Assembly (NCBI GenBank): GCA_001464575.1
Contig: LNFE01000184.1
Location: forward strand, 1-63,659
Reading direction: 5' to 3'
Length of the DNA stretch: 63,659 nucleotides
DNA from: Acidobacteria bacterium Ga0077553
Lineage (GTDB): Bacteria; Acidobacteriota; Terriglobia; Bryobacterales; Bryobacteraceae
Shown piece after piece: positions 9,220 through 17,748 of the stretch; position 1 is the stretch's first letter; each line of letters begins with the position of its first letter. The notes under the pieces are model-generated. The model saw nothing but the letters and a program-made list of their open reading frames with translations, was not told the origin of the DNA and made no database searches. Position numbers and translations under genes: made by a program.

Positions 9220-10023
9220 TTAAATCAGCCGCAGATCCTGTAACTCCGCCACCGGCTCCTCAAACGAACACGCGGCGATCCCTTCGAGCAAATCTTGGCT
9301 CCCGAGCCAGGGTAACAACTCCTCCGCATCCTCGCTTTCGAGAAGGTGTTCCACCGGTCCGCCTTGCTTTGCCGCCGCAGTCGCCGCCGCCAGATTCAGA
9401 AACCCATGCATCCGCGCCGTCGCGCTATCCGGTGCATAACTCAGAAACCGCACACACCGCACCGGATGCTGCAGTCCGGCCGAAGCCCGGAACGGTAGCT
9501 CCAACGCGGCGCCCTTCCGCAGCCAAGCCGCCACCACAGTCGTCGAAGGGAACGCCGTCTGCTCCGCACCACCCATCCGCAACTGCGCCTGCAGGCCAAA
9601 GTATTTCACCGACTCCAGCCCCTCCCCGGACCAGGGCCCCTCCAAATAAACTCGCACCCCTTTTCCTTGCATCGTCTTCAATCCGCCCGGAATCGGCGAA
9701 ACGCCATCAAACGGCATCTCGAAGCTTCGAATCCGGGCGACTCCCACCATGCGCCGGTTGAAGGCCAACACCGTTTCGAAGTCCCTCGGCAGGCTGGCTC
9801 CGCCCACCACTGCCAGCGGCCACTCGCCGCCGCCGGGCAGCAGGCTCTCGATTTCCGTCAGCCGGTTCGACGGGCAGACGAAAGAACCCAGCAAATCGCG
9901 ATGGTCGCTTTCCCGATAGGCAGCATAGTTAGCAAGCGCCTGCTCTAACGGCAATCCCGCCGGCGGAAACAGGCCGGCGTAATCGAAAGCGCCCCGCAAC
10001 GAATCGCACAAGGCAATACTCAT
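9220..10023 (-). CDS. conserved protein of unknown function, last gene of an HGD-like operon
   Basis: The product has 267 residues, no signal peptide and no membrane segment. I do not recognise a named domain. Distinctive stretches are RGAFDYAGLFPPAGLPLE at the N-terminus, GLKTMQGKGVRVYLEG in the middle, and PFRASAGLQHPVR with MHGFLNLAAATA near the C-terminus. It starts 5 bases after the HGD-like gene and is clearly in its operon. By position it could act on the ring-cleavage product or its successors, which is inference only. Confidence 0.75.
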   Translation of the reverse strand: MSIALCDSLRGAFDYAGLFPPAGLPLEQALANYAAYRESDHRDLLGSFVCPSNRLTEIESLLPGGGEWPLAVVGGASLPRDFETVLAFNRRMVGVARIRSFEMPFDGVSPIPGGLKTMQGKGVRVYLEGPWSGEGLESVKYFGLQAQLRMGGAEQTAFPSTTVVAAWLRKGAALELPFRASAGLQHPVRCVRFLSYAPDSATARMHGFLNLAAATAAAKQGGPVEHLLESEDAEELLPWLGSQDLLEGIAACSFEEPVAELQDLRLI

Positions 10024-10028
10024 TCCAA

Positions 10029-11015
10029 TTACGAACGAGAATACTCCACATCCTCTACCGGAAGCGACCCCTCCCCAATTTCGAGCGGCTTCGATACCGA
10101 TAGCCGCACCGCCGCCTCGACGGCCGGCGACTTCGGCGTTAGCCCCTCGGGATGCAGCAGCAATGAGCCGCTCTCCAATCCCGTGGCGCTCGTCTTGACG
10201 CAGTACACCGCATCCTCACCAAATCCGCCGGTGCCAATCGAGAAGCCATCCCCCGAAAACAACTTGCCCGGCAAACAGTGGTTCGATTGCAGCGCCCAAG
10301 GGTAGAAGTAGCCGTCCCATCCGGCCACGTCGAACGGATGATGGTCGATCACCACCTCTTGCAGCCAATTGTCCTTCTTCACCACCAACGAGAATTCGCC
10401 CCGCTCGTCATGCACCGGCAGCGCACCCGGACGCCGAATATCGCGCTCGCTGTACGGCGCGTCATCGCGCAGTTGGCCCGTTCCGTTCCGGTGCCCCCGC
10501 GGAATCCGCACGGCGCCCCGGCTCTCGATAATCAGAAACCGGTGCCGCACCGGGTCCATCCGCAACCGGTGGATCACCCCGCGCGGAATCACCACGAAGT
10601 CGCCCGCCTGATAAGGCAGTTCGCCCATCTGCGTCTCCAGCGTCCCGGTGCCTTCGGTGACGAAAAGCACCTCGTCGGCCTGCGCATTGCGGTAGTAGCC
10701 GCTCTTGTGGGGCGTCCAGGTATGCAACGCCACGTCGTCGTTGAACAGCAGCGGCACGCGGTCCGCCGCCGGCATCCGATGCGTCCGGAAGTGCCGGTAG
10801 CGCAGCGGCCGCGGCTGCTCCTTCTTCCATACCAACTCGAAGGCCTGCCGCGTCGAAATCACCCGCGCCGGATCGTGCAGATGGTACAGCCGCGTGGACG
10901 CTCCCCCGTATCCGGCGCTCCCGACCTGCTCGACAAAATGGTCGCCACCATCGGCCTTCAAAAACGTCGCGATGCGCCTGCGCGGCACCACGCCCAACTG
11001 ATGATAAATCGGCAT
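10029..11015 (-). CDS. hmgA: homogentisate 1,2-dioxygenase-like cupin protein
   Basis: The product has 328 residues, against about 380-440 for active homogentisate dioxygenases. These enzymes use Fe(II) to open the ring of homogentisate in tyrosine breakdown. The N-terminal cupin is well kept (GYYRNAQADEVLFVTEGTG, GDFVVIPRGVIHRL, RRPGALPVHDERGEF). The start of the second cupin, HHPFDVAGWDGYFYPWA, is diagnostic. The region that normally brings the iron ligands, with the PPxHQTFE and DEVLYY-type motifs, is replaced by a short GGFGEDAVYC stretch, and the usual PHGPHPG reads TPKSPAV. It is therefore a family member but perhaps not an active dioxygenase. It lies 4 bases after the ligase gene. Confidence 0.75.
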   Translation of the reverse strand: MPIYHQLGVVPRRRIATFLKADGGDHFVEQVGSAGYGGASTRLYHLHDPARVISTRQAFELVWKKEQPRPLRYRHFRTHRMPAADRVPLLFNDDVALHTWTPHKSGYYRNAQADEVLFVTEGTGTLETQMGELPYQAGDFVVIPRGVIHRLRMDPVRHRFLIIESRGAVRIPRGHRNGTGQLRDDAPYSERDIRRPGALPVHDERGEFSLVVKKDNWLQEVVIDHHPFDVAGWDGYFYPWALQSNHCLPGKLFSGDGFSIGTGGFGEDAVYCVKTSATGLESGSLLLHPEGLTPKSPAVEAAVRLSVSKPLEIGEGSLPVEDVEYSRS

Positions 11016-11019
11016 GTTT

Positions 11020-12870
11020 CTATTGAAACTCCTGCAGCACTTCCGGATTTTCGAGATTGCTCGTATCGCCCAACGGCAGCCCCAACCGCGCCGCCCGCAC
11101 CAACCGCCGCATCACTTTCCCGTTCCGCGTCTTCGGCAACGCCGAAACGAATCGCACCTCGCGAGGCCGCAGCGGCTTGCCCAGCTCCCGCGCCACCAAC
11201 TCCTGCACGTCTTCGGCGGTTACGTCCCCTTGCCGCACGCAGTACACGATCAGATCACTGCCCTTCAACTCATCCGGCACGCCAATCGCCGCCGCCTCGC
11301 GGATGCCCGCGTGCGAGGTGGCGATCGTCTCCACCTCCGCCGGTCCCACCCGCTTGCCCGCAATCTTGATCGTGTCGTCGCTGCGCCCGTGGATGTACCA
11401 GAACCCATCGGCGTCCCGCGCCGCGAAGTCCCCGTGCCGCCAAACGCCCGGGAACTGCGACCAGTAGGTCTCTTCGTACCGCTCCGGATCTTTATAGAAG
11501 CCGCGCGCCATGCCAATCCAGGGCTGCCGTACTACCAGTTCGCCCACGCCCTCCCCATCCGGGTCGACAATGTCCGCCGCCATGCCCGGGCAAGCCGCCG
11601 AAAACGCACAGGGCTTAATCGGCAGCAGCGGATTCGAACACAGAATCCCCCCCGAAATCTCCGTCCCACCCGAGTAGTTGATCAGCGGCAACCGTCCGCC
11701 GCCCACAGTCTCAAACAGCCACATCCACGCGTCTCGCGTCCACGGCTCCCCCGTCGAACCAATCAGCCGCAACCTGCTCAGATCCTGCCGGATCGCCACA
11801 CCCATTAACGTGCGAACCAACGTCGGCGATACCCCCAACACCTCCACGCCCTGCCGCGCCGCGAACGCCCAAAGATGCTCCGGCGCACCATCGTAAAGTG
11901 CCATGGTCCCGCCCAGCAGTAGCGCACCATAAATCAACCACGGCCCCATCATCCAACCGATATCGGTCAACCAGCTGATGCGGGTCCCCGGCCCCACGTC
12001 CATGCCGAACGCCATGTCCTGCGCCGATTTCACGGGAAACCCGCAGTGGGTATGCAGGATGCCTTTGGGCGCGCCCGAAGTGCCCGAGGTATAGATCAGC
12101 AACAGAGGGTCCTCCGCCGCCGTGCGTTCCGGCGCATGCGAACCGGGCAACTCGCAGAAGTCCTGCCAGCGGATGTCCCTCCCCTCGCGCATCGCCACCG
12201 CGTGCCCTTCCACGCGCTCGACGACAATCACCAACGGCGCGGCGTCCGCCTCGTCGATCGCCCGCTTGGCCTCCACCACCTTCCCGCGCCGCGGAAACGC
12301 GTTGCACGTAAAGACCGCCTTCGCCCCCACATCCCGCAGCCGCGCCGCGATCGCCGAAGGTCCGAATCCCGTAAACAGCGGAACCGCAATCGCGCCAATG
12401 CGCGCCAGCGCGACCATCACGGCCACCGTCTCCGGCATCATCGGCAGGTGGACGCCCACCGCGTCGCCCTTGCCGATCCCCATCGCCCGCAGGCCGCTCG
12501 CGCACCGCTGCACGGCAACACGCAGCGCCCGGTAGCTCCACGAACGCGTCACGCCCTCTTCGCCTTCCCAAACCACCGCCGGCTGCCGGTCCGGACCTTT
12601 TGCCAAACAAGCCGTCCCGATGTTCAGTTCCCCATCCACGCACCACCGCGTCCAGGCGATGCCCTTCGAGGAATCCATCACCTGCGAATAGGGCCGGTCC
12701 CAAGGCAGATCGAGAAACTGCAACACCTGTTCGGTGAACCAGGCCGGCTCCGCTGCCGCCTTCGTTTCCAGTTCCGCAAACGATGCAACGCCCGCCTGGC
12801 GCAGGAATCGGGTGAGCTGCGCCCGCGCGATCGTCTCCGCGTCCGGTCGCCAGACTATAGCTTCGGGCAT
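11020..12870 (-). CDS. AMP-forming acyl-CoA synthetase (acetoacetyl/acetyl-CoA synthetase-like)
   Basis: With the ATG at 12870 the product has 616 residues. The frame remains open upstream, but that part overlaps the divergent gene. It is an adenylate-forming ligase with an ACAS-like N-terminus, core motif [22 protein letters not shown], the hinge region [14 protein letters not shown] and the C-terminal Lys in [11 protein letters not shown]. It is distinct from the acetyl-CoA synthetase at 64-2016. As first gene of an operon with an HGD-like protein, it could activate acetoacetate, an end product of tyrosine degradation. That substrate is inferred from context, not shown by sequence. Confidence 0.88.
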   Translation of the reverse strand: MPEAIVWRPDAETIARAQLTRFLRQAGVASFAELETKAAAEPAWFTEQVLQFLDLPWDRPYSQVMDSSKGIAWTRWCVDGELNIGTACLAKGPDRQPAVVWEGEEGVTRSWSYRALRVAVQRCASGLRAMGIGKGDAVGVHLPMMPETVAVMVALARIGAIAVPLFTGFGPSAIAARLRDVGAKAVFTCNAFPRRGKVVEAKRAIDEADAAPLVIVVERVEGHAVAMREGRDIRWQDFCELPGSHAPERTAAEDPLLLIYTSGTSGAPKGILHTHCGFPVKSAQDMAFGMDVGPGTRISWLTDIGWMMGPWLIYGALLLGGTMALYDGAPEHLWAFAARQGVEVLGVSPTLVRTLMGVAIRQDLSRLRLIGSTGEPWTRDAWMWLFETVGGGRLPLINYSGGTEISGGILCSNPLLPIKPCAFSAACPGMAADIVDPDGEGVGELVVRQPWIGMARGFYKDPERYEETYWSQFPGVWRHGDFAARDADGFWYIHGRSDDTIKIAGKRVGPAEVETIATSHAGIREAAAIGVPDELKGSDLIVYCVRQGDVTAEDVQELVARELGKPLRPREVRFVSALPKTRNGKVMRRLVRAARLGLPLGDTSNLENPEVLQEFQ

Positions 12871-12894
12871 GAATCCATTATCCTGTAAGGACGC

Positions 12895-14112
12895 ATGTTT
12901 CAAGAAACGGTCGAAGCGCAGGGTCACCTGATCGACAGTCACATCATGGAGCGGATCTTCGACACTGTCGTCGAATACCAGGGCCGCTTCGAAGTAGAAG
13001 TCTTCCAGATTGGGCGAACCAATAGCGAACCGTCGCATCTGCGGCTCCGCATTGAGACGCCCTCGAGCGATCTGATGGACAAGGTCCTCGGCCAGTTAAT
13101 CGGCCTCGGCTGCACTCCGGTCGACTCGCGGGATGCCGAAGTTCGCATCGTGGAGCGCGACTGCTGCGCCCCGGAAGATTTCTACTCAACCACCAACCAG
13201 CGCACCGAAATCCGTTACGGCGGCGGCTGGCATACCGTCGGCAAGCAACGCATGGACGCCTGCATCGTCATCGAGAACGACGCTGCCTGGTGCCGCAAGC
13301 TCCGCGATGTGAAGGCCGGCGACGCGGTGGTGGTCGGCATGCGCGGCATCCGCGTCATCCCGGAATCGAAAGAACGCGACCGCCACGGCTTCGCGTTCAT
13401 GAGCAATGAAATTAGCTCGGAGCGGCAGGTGGAGACGGCGGTGAGCCAGACGGCGAGCCTCATCCAGCAGATGCGGGCCGAAGGAAAAACGGTCGTCGTG
13501 GTCGCCGGACCCGTCGTCGTCCACACCGGGGGCGTCAAGCCCCTCGGCGCGCTCATCCGCGGCGGCTTCGTCGATGCGCTCCTCTGTGGCAACGCCCTCG
13601 CGGTTCATGACATCGAAGCGGCTCTGCTCGGCACCTCGCTCGGCGTCCGTATGCAGGATGGGAGGCTCGAAGAGCACGGCCATCGCAACCACATGCGCGC
13701 CATCAACGCCATCTATCACGCCGGGGGCATCCGCGGCGCCGTCGAAAGCGGGCGCCTGCAGAGCGGCATCATGTACGAGTGCGTGAAGGCCAACGTGCCC
13801 TTCGTCCTCGCCGGCAGCCTCCGCGACGACGGCCCCCTGCCCGATACCATCACCGACATGAACAAGGCCCAGGATGCGTATAACGAACACGCCCACGGTG
13901 CCGGCCTCGTTCTCTGCCTCAGCTCCATGCTCCACTCCATCGCCACCGGCAACATGCTCCCCGGCTGGGTGAAGACCGTGTGCGTTGACATCAACCCGGC
14001 GGTCGCCACCAAACTTAGCGACCGCGGCACCGGCCAAGCGGTCGGCGTCGTCACCGACGTCGGTTTATTCCTCGACCATCTCGCCAAGAAACTGGTACCC
14101 GGCCATGAGTAA
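12895..14112 (+). CDS. TIGR00300-type (LOR/SDH conserved domain) protein, possible ornithine cyclodeaminase
   Basis: The 405-residue protein resembles the TIGR00300/LOR-SDH family, which includes the archaeal-type ornithine cyclodeaminase and the C-terminal part of cyanobacterial AgrE. The N-terminus [23 protein letters not shown] fits the small ligand-binding domain. [14 protein letters not shown] and [21 protein letters not shown] fit the Rossmann-like NAD-binding part. AAGGA-type bases three before the ATG serve as ribosome binding site. It overlaps queF by 8 bases. A role in ornithine or arginine breakdown to proline is plausible but inferred. Confidence 0.75.
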   Translation: MFQETVEAQGHLIDSHIMERIFDTVVEYQGRFEVEVFQIGRTNSEPSHLRLRIETPSSDLMDKVLGQLIGLGCTPVDSRDAEVRIVERDCCAPEDFYSTTNQRTEIRYGGGWHTVGKQRMDACIVIENDAAWCRKLRDVKAGDAVVVGMRGIRVIPESKERDRHGFAFMSNEISSERQVETAVSQTASLIQQMRAEGKTVVVVAGPVVVHTGGVKPLGALIRGGFVDALLCGNALAVHDIEAALLGTSLGVRMQDGRLEEHGHRNHMRAINAIYHAGGIRGAVESGRLQSGIMYECVKANVPFVLAGSLRDDGPLPDTITDMNKAQDAYNEHAHGAGLVLCLSSMLHSIATGNMLPGWVKTVCVDINPAVATKLSDRGTGQAVGVVTDVGLFLDHLAKKLVPGHE

Positions 14113-14527
14113 ACCCATGAGTAAGAAAAGTGCATATACCGACGAACACGCCGAAGCCGGCGTCAACGCGCCACTACCCGAAATCGAAACCTGGCCCAAC
14201 CAGTTCCGCACCGGCTACGAAATCGAAATCGTTAACCCGGAGTTCACGAGCGTTTGCCCGAAAACCGGCTTGCCGGATCACGGCACCCTGACCCTCCGCT
14301 ACGTCCCCGACGAGCACTGCCTGGAGCTGAAGTCCCTGAAGATGTACTGGCTGGCCTACCGTAACCTCGGCATCTTCCAGGAGAACGTCGTCAACCGGTT
14401 CCTGGCCGACCTCGTCCGCGCCGCCAAGCCGATCGAAGCCACCGTCATCGGCGACTTCATGCCCCGCGGCGGCATCCCGTCGAAGATCACCGCCCGCTAC
14501 GTCAGGAAGAGCAAGCGTGGACGCTGA
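14105..14527 (+). CDS. queF: NADPH-dependent preQ0 reductase
   Basis: QueF reduces 7-cyano-7-deazaguanine to preQ1 in queuosine synthesis. The 140-residue protein is the short unimodular type. The catalytic Cys is in TSVCPKTGLPDHGTL, with the conserved Asp after it. The QueF motif ELKSLKMYWLAYRNLGIFQE is clear, and GDFMPRGGI closes the fold. The ATG at 14105 overlaps the preceding stop; an in-frame ATG at 14117 is an alternative. No other queuosine gene is in the window. Confidence 0.92.
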   Translation: MSKPMSKKSAYTDEHAEAGVNAPLPEIETWPNQFRTGYEIEIVNPEFTSVCPKTGLPDHGTLTLRYVPDEHCLELKSLKMYWLAYRNLGIFQENVVNRFLADLVRAAKPIEATVIGDFMPRGGIPSKITARYVRKSKRGR

Positions 14528-15907
14528 GCACCCCCTCGAGCAGGCGGTCCGCGAAATCCGGGAGCGCGTCCAGGCCCGCCATCCGCAGGGCCAGCACAGC
14601 CGGTTCGCCATTCCCGTCGCCGATCTGCTGCCCCTGCTCCACGCCCGCGACGCGGCCGAAGCCAAGGTGGCCGCCATCGGCACCGTCAACCCGCGCCCGC
14701 CCGGCCTCAAGAACTCGCTGATTCAAACGTGGAAGCGCTTTCTCGCTCGCGTGCTCGATTGGCATGTCCGCGAACAGGTGGAGTTCAACCGCGGCTCCAT
14801 CAACGCGACCCAAGCCACGCTCGAAGCGCTCAACGAACACAACCGCGCGCTGAAAGACATCGCACTGGCGCTCGAAGAAAACGCCAGGCGAATGGATGCC
14901 GTCGAATCCCGCCTCGCCGCCGCCGAGTCCGCGTTTTCGAACATCGACGGTCTGCGCGAACAAGCCCGCGAACTCGTGGACGTGCGCGTCCACTGGCACG
15001 AGTGGCGCCAGGAGTGGGAACGGAAACTCAGCGTCAACGAAGTGCAGTTCCTCCGCAGCGTGGCGGACCTGAACGGCGCTTACCAACACCGCACCGCCCA
15101 AATGGAAACCAGTTTCCGCGAGATCGTCGCCCGCCAGCATCGCGACTTCGAAGGCCTGGTGGCCCGCGCCAGCGACGAAACGCAGGCGCGCTTCTGGTCC
15201 GACTTCGCCAAAGTGCGAGAAGAATATGAGCGGCTGATCCATGCCGAACTCCGCACCGTCCGGCAAAAAGCGTTCGCCGCCGTGGCCCATCCCCCGGCCC
15301 CCGCCCCCGAATCCCCCGCCTACGACTTCGTCCATTTCGCCAACCGTTTCCGCGGCCCGGAGGAGTACGCCAGAACATCGTCGACCTCGGCTGCGGCCGC
15401 GGCGAGTTCCTTGAATTGCTCTCGCAGAATGGGCTCACCGCCACCGGCGTTGACGGCGACGCTGAGTCGATCGGCATTTGCCGTTCCAAAGGCCTGCCGG
15501 CCGTGGAGGCCGACCTGTTCGCCTGGCTCGAGTCGCAACCGGACCACTCCCTCGACGGCGTCTTTTGCGGCCAGGTGATTGAGCACCTGCCACCGCCCCT
15601 CGTTCCCCGGCTCTTCAACCTCTGCGCGGCCAAATCCCGCCCCGGGGCTGTTGCCATATTCGAAACGCCGAACCCGGAGTGCCTGGCCATTTTCGCCTCC
15701 CACTTCTTTCTCGACCCGACCCATCAACGTCCGGTGCCCCCGGCGCTCGCCGCCCACTATCTCGAAGAAGCCGGCTATGGACGCCTGGAGATCCGCCGCC
15801 TCGCTCCCGCCATCGAAACCATGCCGTCGCTGGTCTCGCTGCCTGCCGATTTCCGGGAGGCGTTCTTCGGCTGCCTCGACTACGCCGCCATTGGCACGAA
15901 ACTATAG
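14517..15907 (+). pseudogene. SAM-dependent methyltransferase with coiled-coil N-terminus, frame broken near 15370
   Basis: From a GTG at 14517, overlapping queF by 11 bases, about 285 residues read as a helical, coiled-coil-prone protein ending HFANRFRGPEEY. From about 15371 the continuation lies in another frame: NIVDLGCGRGEFLELL (SAM-binding motif I), GVDGDAES, FCGQVIEHLPPPL, ETPNPECL and DPTHQRPVPP, to a stop at 15907. This order matches WbdD-like glycan methyltransferases, in which FRG-x-EE is followed by about 15 residues before motif I. Only five bases separate the two parts here, so a short segment of non-triplet length is missing. Motif and fold are otherwise intact, which argues for a recent or artificial lesion. 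Confidence 0.8.
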
Positions 15908-15965
15908 GCCAACCGGACTAGGACTGCGGCACTAATCTTAGGGAGTGTACTAGGTAACCTCTCTA

Positions 15966-15993
15966 CCCCATTTGGATAACTCTCCTAATGGGG
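15966..15993 (+). terminator. hairpin with short T-run, possible terminator
   Basis: CCCCATT at 15966-15972 pairs perfectly with AATGGGG at 15987-15993 around a 14-base loop, followed by TTTT. It lies after the methyltransferase gene and 30 bases before the PEP-CTERM gene, so it could end the first transcript or act in the leader of the second. The stem is modest. Confidence 0.4.
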
Positions 15994-16023
15994 TTTTGGT
16001 AGCGCTGGTCGCAGGATAGAGGT

Positions 16024-16653
16024 ATGAAGATTGCCCTCCTCCTGCTGCTGTCGGCGCTTGGCGCCTCGGCCGGAAGCCTTACACTGACCGGGGTGAATAC
16101 AAGTCGAGGCGGCAACCTCAGGTTCCTCGTGAACGGGACGGAAGAACAGCATTTTGCCGGCATCATTCTCGGCACCTACAACGGCGGCCCGTCGCAATCG
16201 ATGTTCTGCGTCGATCTCTTCACCTCAATCTCCCTATCTACCTATTCGTCCGAACCAAGGTCACCCGCGACAGCCAACGAATTACGGGTAGCCTACCTCT
16301 ATGTAAGCTACCTGTCGGGAGTCAGCTCAGTAGCGCTGGGCCAGGCGATGCAACTCGCCATCTGGGACATCATTCACGATGGTGGTGATGGAATCAACGC
16401 CGGCTCCATCCGGCGGTCCTCCAACACCTCCAACACGGTCGCCAATGCCTGGACAAACTACTTGAATGTCAGCTCCGGGTTTGGCAGCAGTGCGGCATCT
16501 GTTTACATCAACTTTAGCGGCAGCACCCCGGCGCAGGCTCTTATCGGCACCTTTCAGCCGACCGCCATCCCCAGCGTTCCCGAGCCTGCGACCTTTCTTC
16601 TCGTCGGCGGAGCGATGATCGCCCTCGGCCTGTACCGGCGAAAAGGTATCTAA
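16024..16653 (+). CDS. PEP-CTERM sorting-domain protein
   Basis: The 209-residue protein begins with a signal peptide (MKIALLLLLSALGASAG). It ends with the tripartite PEP-CTERM signal: PEP in VPEPATF, a hydrophobic helix (LLVGGAMIALGL) and a basic tail (YRRKG). Exosortase cuts such proteins and releases them to the surface or extracellular matrix. The mature part is Ser/Thr/Asn-rich with LGQAMQLAIWDII. No exosortase gene is in the window, so it must be elsewhere. The gene is alone on its strand and ends 4 bases into the convergent oxidoreductase. Confidence 0.9.
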   Translation: MKIALLLLLSALGASAGSLTLTGVNTSRGGNLRFLVNGTEEQHFAGIILGTYNGGPSQSMFCVDLFTSISLSTYSSEPRSPATANELRVAYLYVSYLSGVSSVALGQAMQLAIWDIIHDGGDGINAGSIRRSSNTSNTVANAWTNYLNVSSGFGSSAASVYINFSGSTPAQALIGTFQPTAIPSVPEPATFLLVGGAMIALGLYRRKGI

Positions 16654-17696
16654 ATCCGAACCGGGCGTCCGGCAGCGACGGATTCGTGCGCGGCTAGGGT
16701 TGTCTCATTGACAGCCCAGATATCGGTCAGCGGCATTGAACATTTTTGTCCCGCAAAGGCCCAGCCGAGGAAATCGACGAAGATCTGCCCGGCCTCTGGT
16801 AGCTGACTCACGACAACCGGCTTTTTACCGCGCTCCATCAGCGTCACCCCGGTCGCTGCCATGTACTCAACCACGCCCTTTGAACCAGCGATTCTCACCC
16901 GGTCGTCGCCATGGGTCGGCGCCTCATCGGGCCGGTAGTAATCCATATGCAGCGACGCCGATCCGCCATTATCGAGTTTCAGGATGGTAGTCGTCGTGTT
17001 CTCCATCTGGCCCAGGCCAGCCCCGGCGCCGACCTGCGACTGATAGGAGAAGGCCTCGGTGAACTCGCGGCCGGAACAATGGCGCATCAGGTCGAACATA
17101 TGGATGCCAATCCAGAGGATCGTCGAACCATAGGAGGCCTGATTGCGATACCACTGGGCGCGGTTGCCCGCCTTGTAGCTTTTTTGGCTGCTGATCTGCC
17201 CCACTTCGCCGATCGCGCCACTGGTGACGATCTCGCGCAGCTTTTGGTAGTGCGGCTCGTGCCGCATCGGCAGAATCAGTTGCACGGGTTGCCCCGACCG
17301 GATGATCGCCTTCTTCACCCGCTCGTACTCTTTCCGGTCGATGGCCAGAGGCTTCTCCGCAATCATCGGCAGCTTCCGTTCCGCGCACGCCAGCGCCGCC
17401 GCGGCCCGCGCGCCGTTGTCGTTGCAAATGGCCACCACGTCCGGCTTCACTTCGTCGAGCATCTTCCGGTAGTCGGTATATTGCCTGGCGTTGCGCAACA
17501 CCGGCCGGCCGGCGACAATCTTCATCCCGTCCGGGTCCGACTCGGCCACGGCCACTAACTCCACGTCGGGCAACTTCGGCAGCGGCGTCAAGACGTCACC
17601 GATATGCCCCACGGTGCCGATCACGGCCAAGCGCAATTTGCGAGGCAGCTTCAGCGGGGCAGCCAGACTGAGCATGAGATCTCTTCGCGTAATCAT
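16650..17696 (-). CDS. Gfo/Idh/MocA-family oxidoreductase
   Basis: From the ATG at 17696 the product has 348 residues. A twin-Arg-like MITRRDLMLSLAAP leader may be an export signal. LRLAVIGTVGHIGDVL is the NAD(P)-binding Rossmann loop. AEKPLAIDRKEYERV carries the conserved EKP of the family. ILWIGIHMFDLMRHCSG fits the substrate-domain GxHxxD region with the catalytic His. The sugar or inositol substrate is unknown. Secreted, Tat-dependent members of this family are typical of Planctomycetes and Acidobacteria. Confidence 0.85.
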   Translation of the reverse strand: MITRRDLMLSLAAPLKLPRKLRLAVIGTVGHIGDVLTPLPKLPDVELVAVAESDPDGMKIVAGRPVLRNARQYTDYRKMLDEVKPDVVAICNDNGARAAAALACAERKLPMIAEKPLAIDRKEYERVKKAIIRSGQPVQLILPMRHEPHYQKLREIVTSGAIGEVGQISSQKSYKAGNRAQWYRNQASYGSTILWIGIHMFDLMRHCSGREFTEAFSYQSQVGAGAGLGQMENTTTTILKLDNGGSASLHMDYYRPDEAPTHGDDRVRIAGSKGVVEYMAATGVTLMERGKKPVVVSQLPEAGQIFVDFLGWAFAGQKCSMPLTDIWAVNETTLAAHESVAAGRPVRI

Positions 17697-17748
17697 TGTT
17701 GCTCCTGATTTTGCCATAAACCCATTGCCGGAGACGGCCGATAGAAAG

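Noticed and set aside
15280..15420. Programmed ribosomal frameshifting as explanation for the methyltransferase.
   Set aside because: A shift would leave the linker residues in the DNA; here about 15 expected residues are absent, so a deletion fits better.
15908..16023. A sigma54-type promoter before the PEP-CTERM gene.
   Set aside because: The nearest match (CGGCAC then TTAG) lacks the GC dinucleotide at the proper place.
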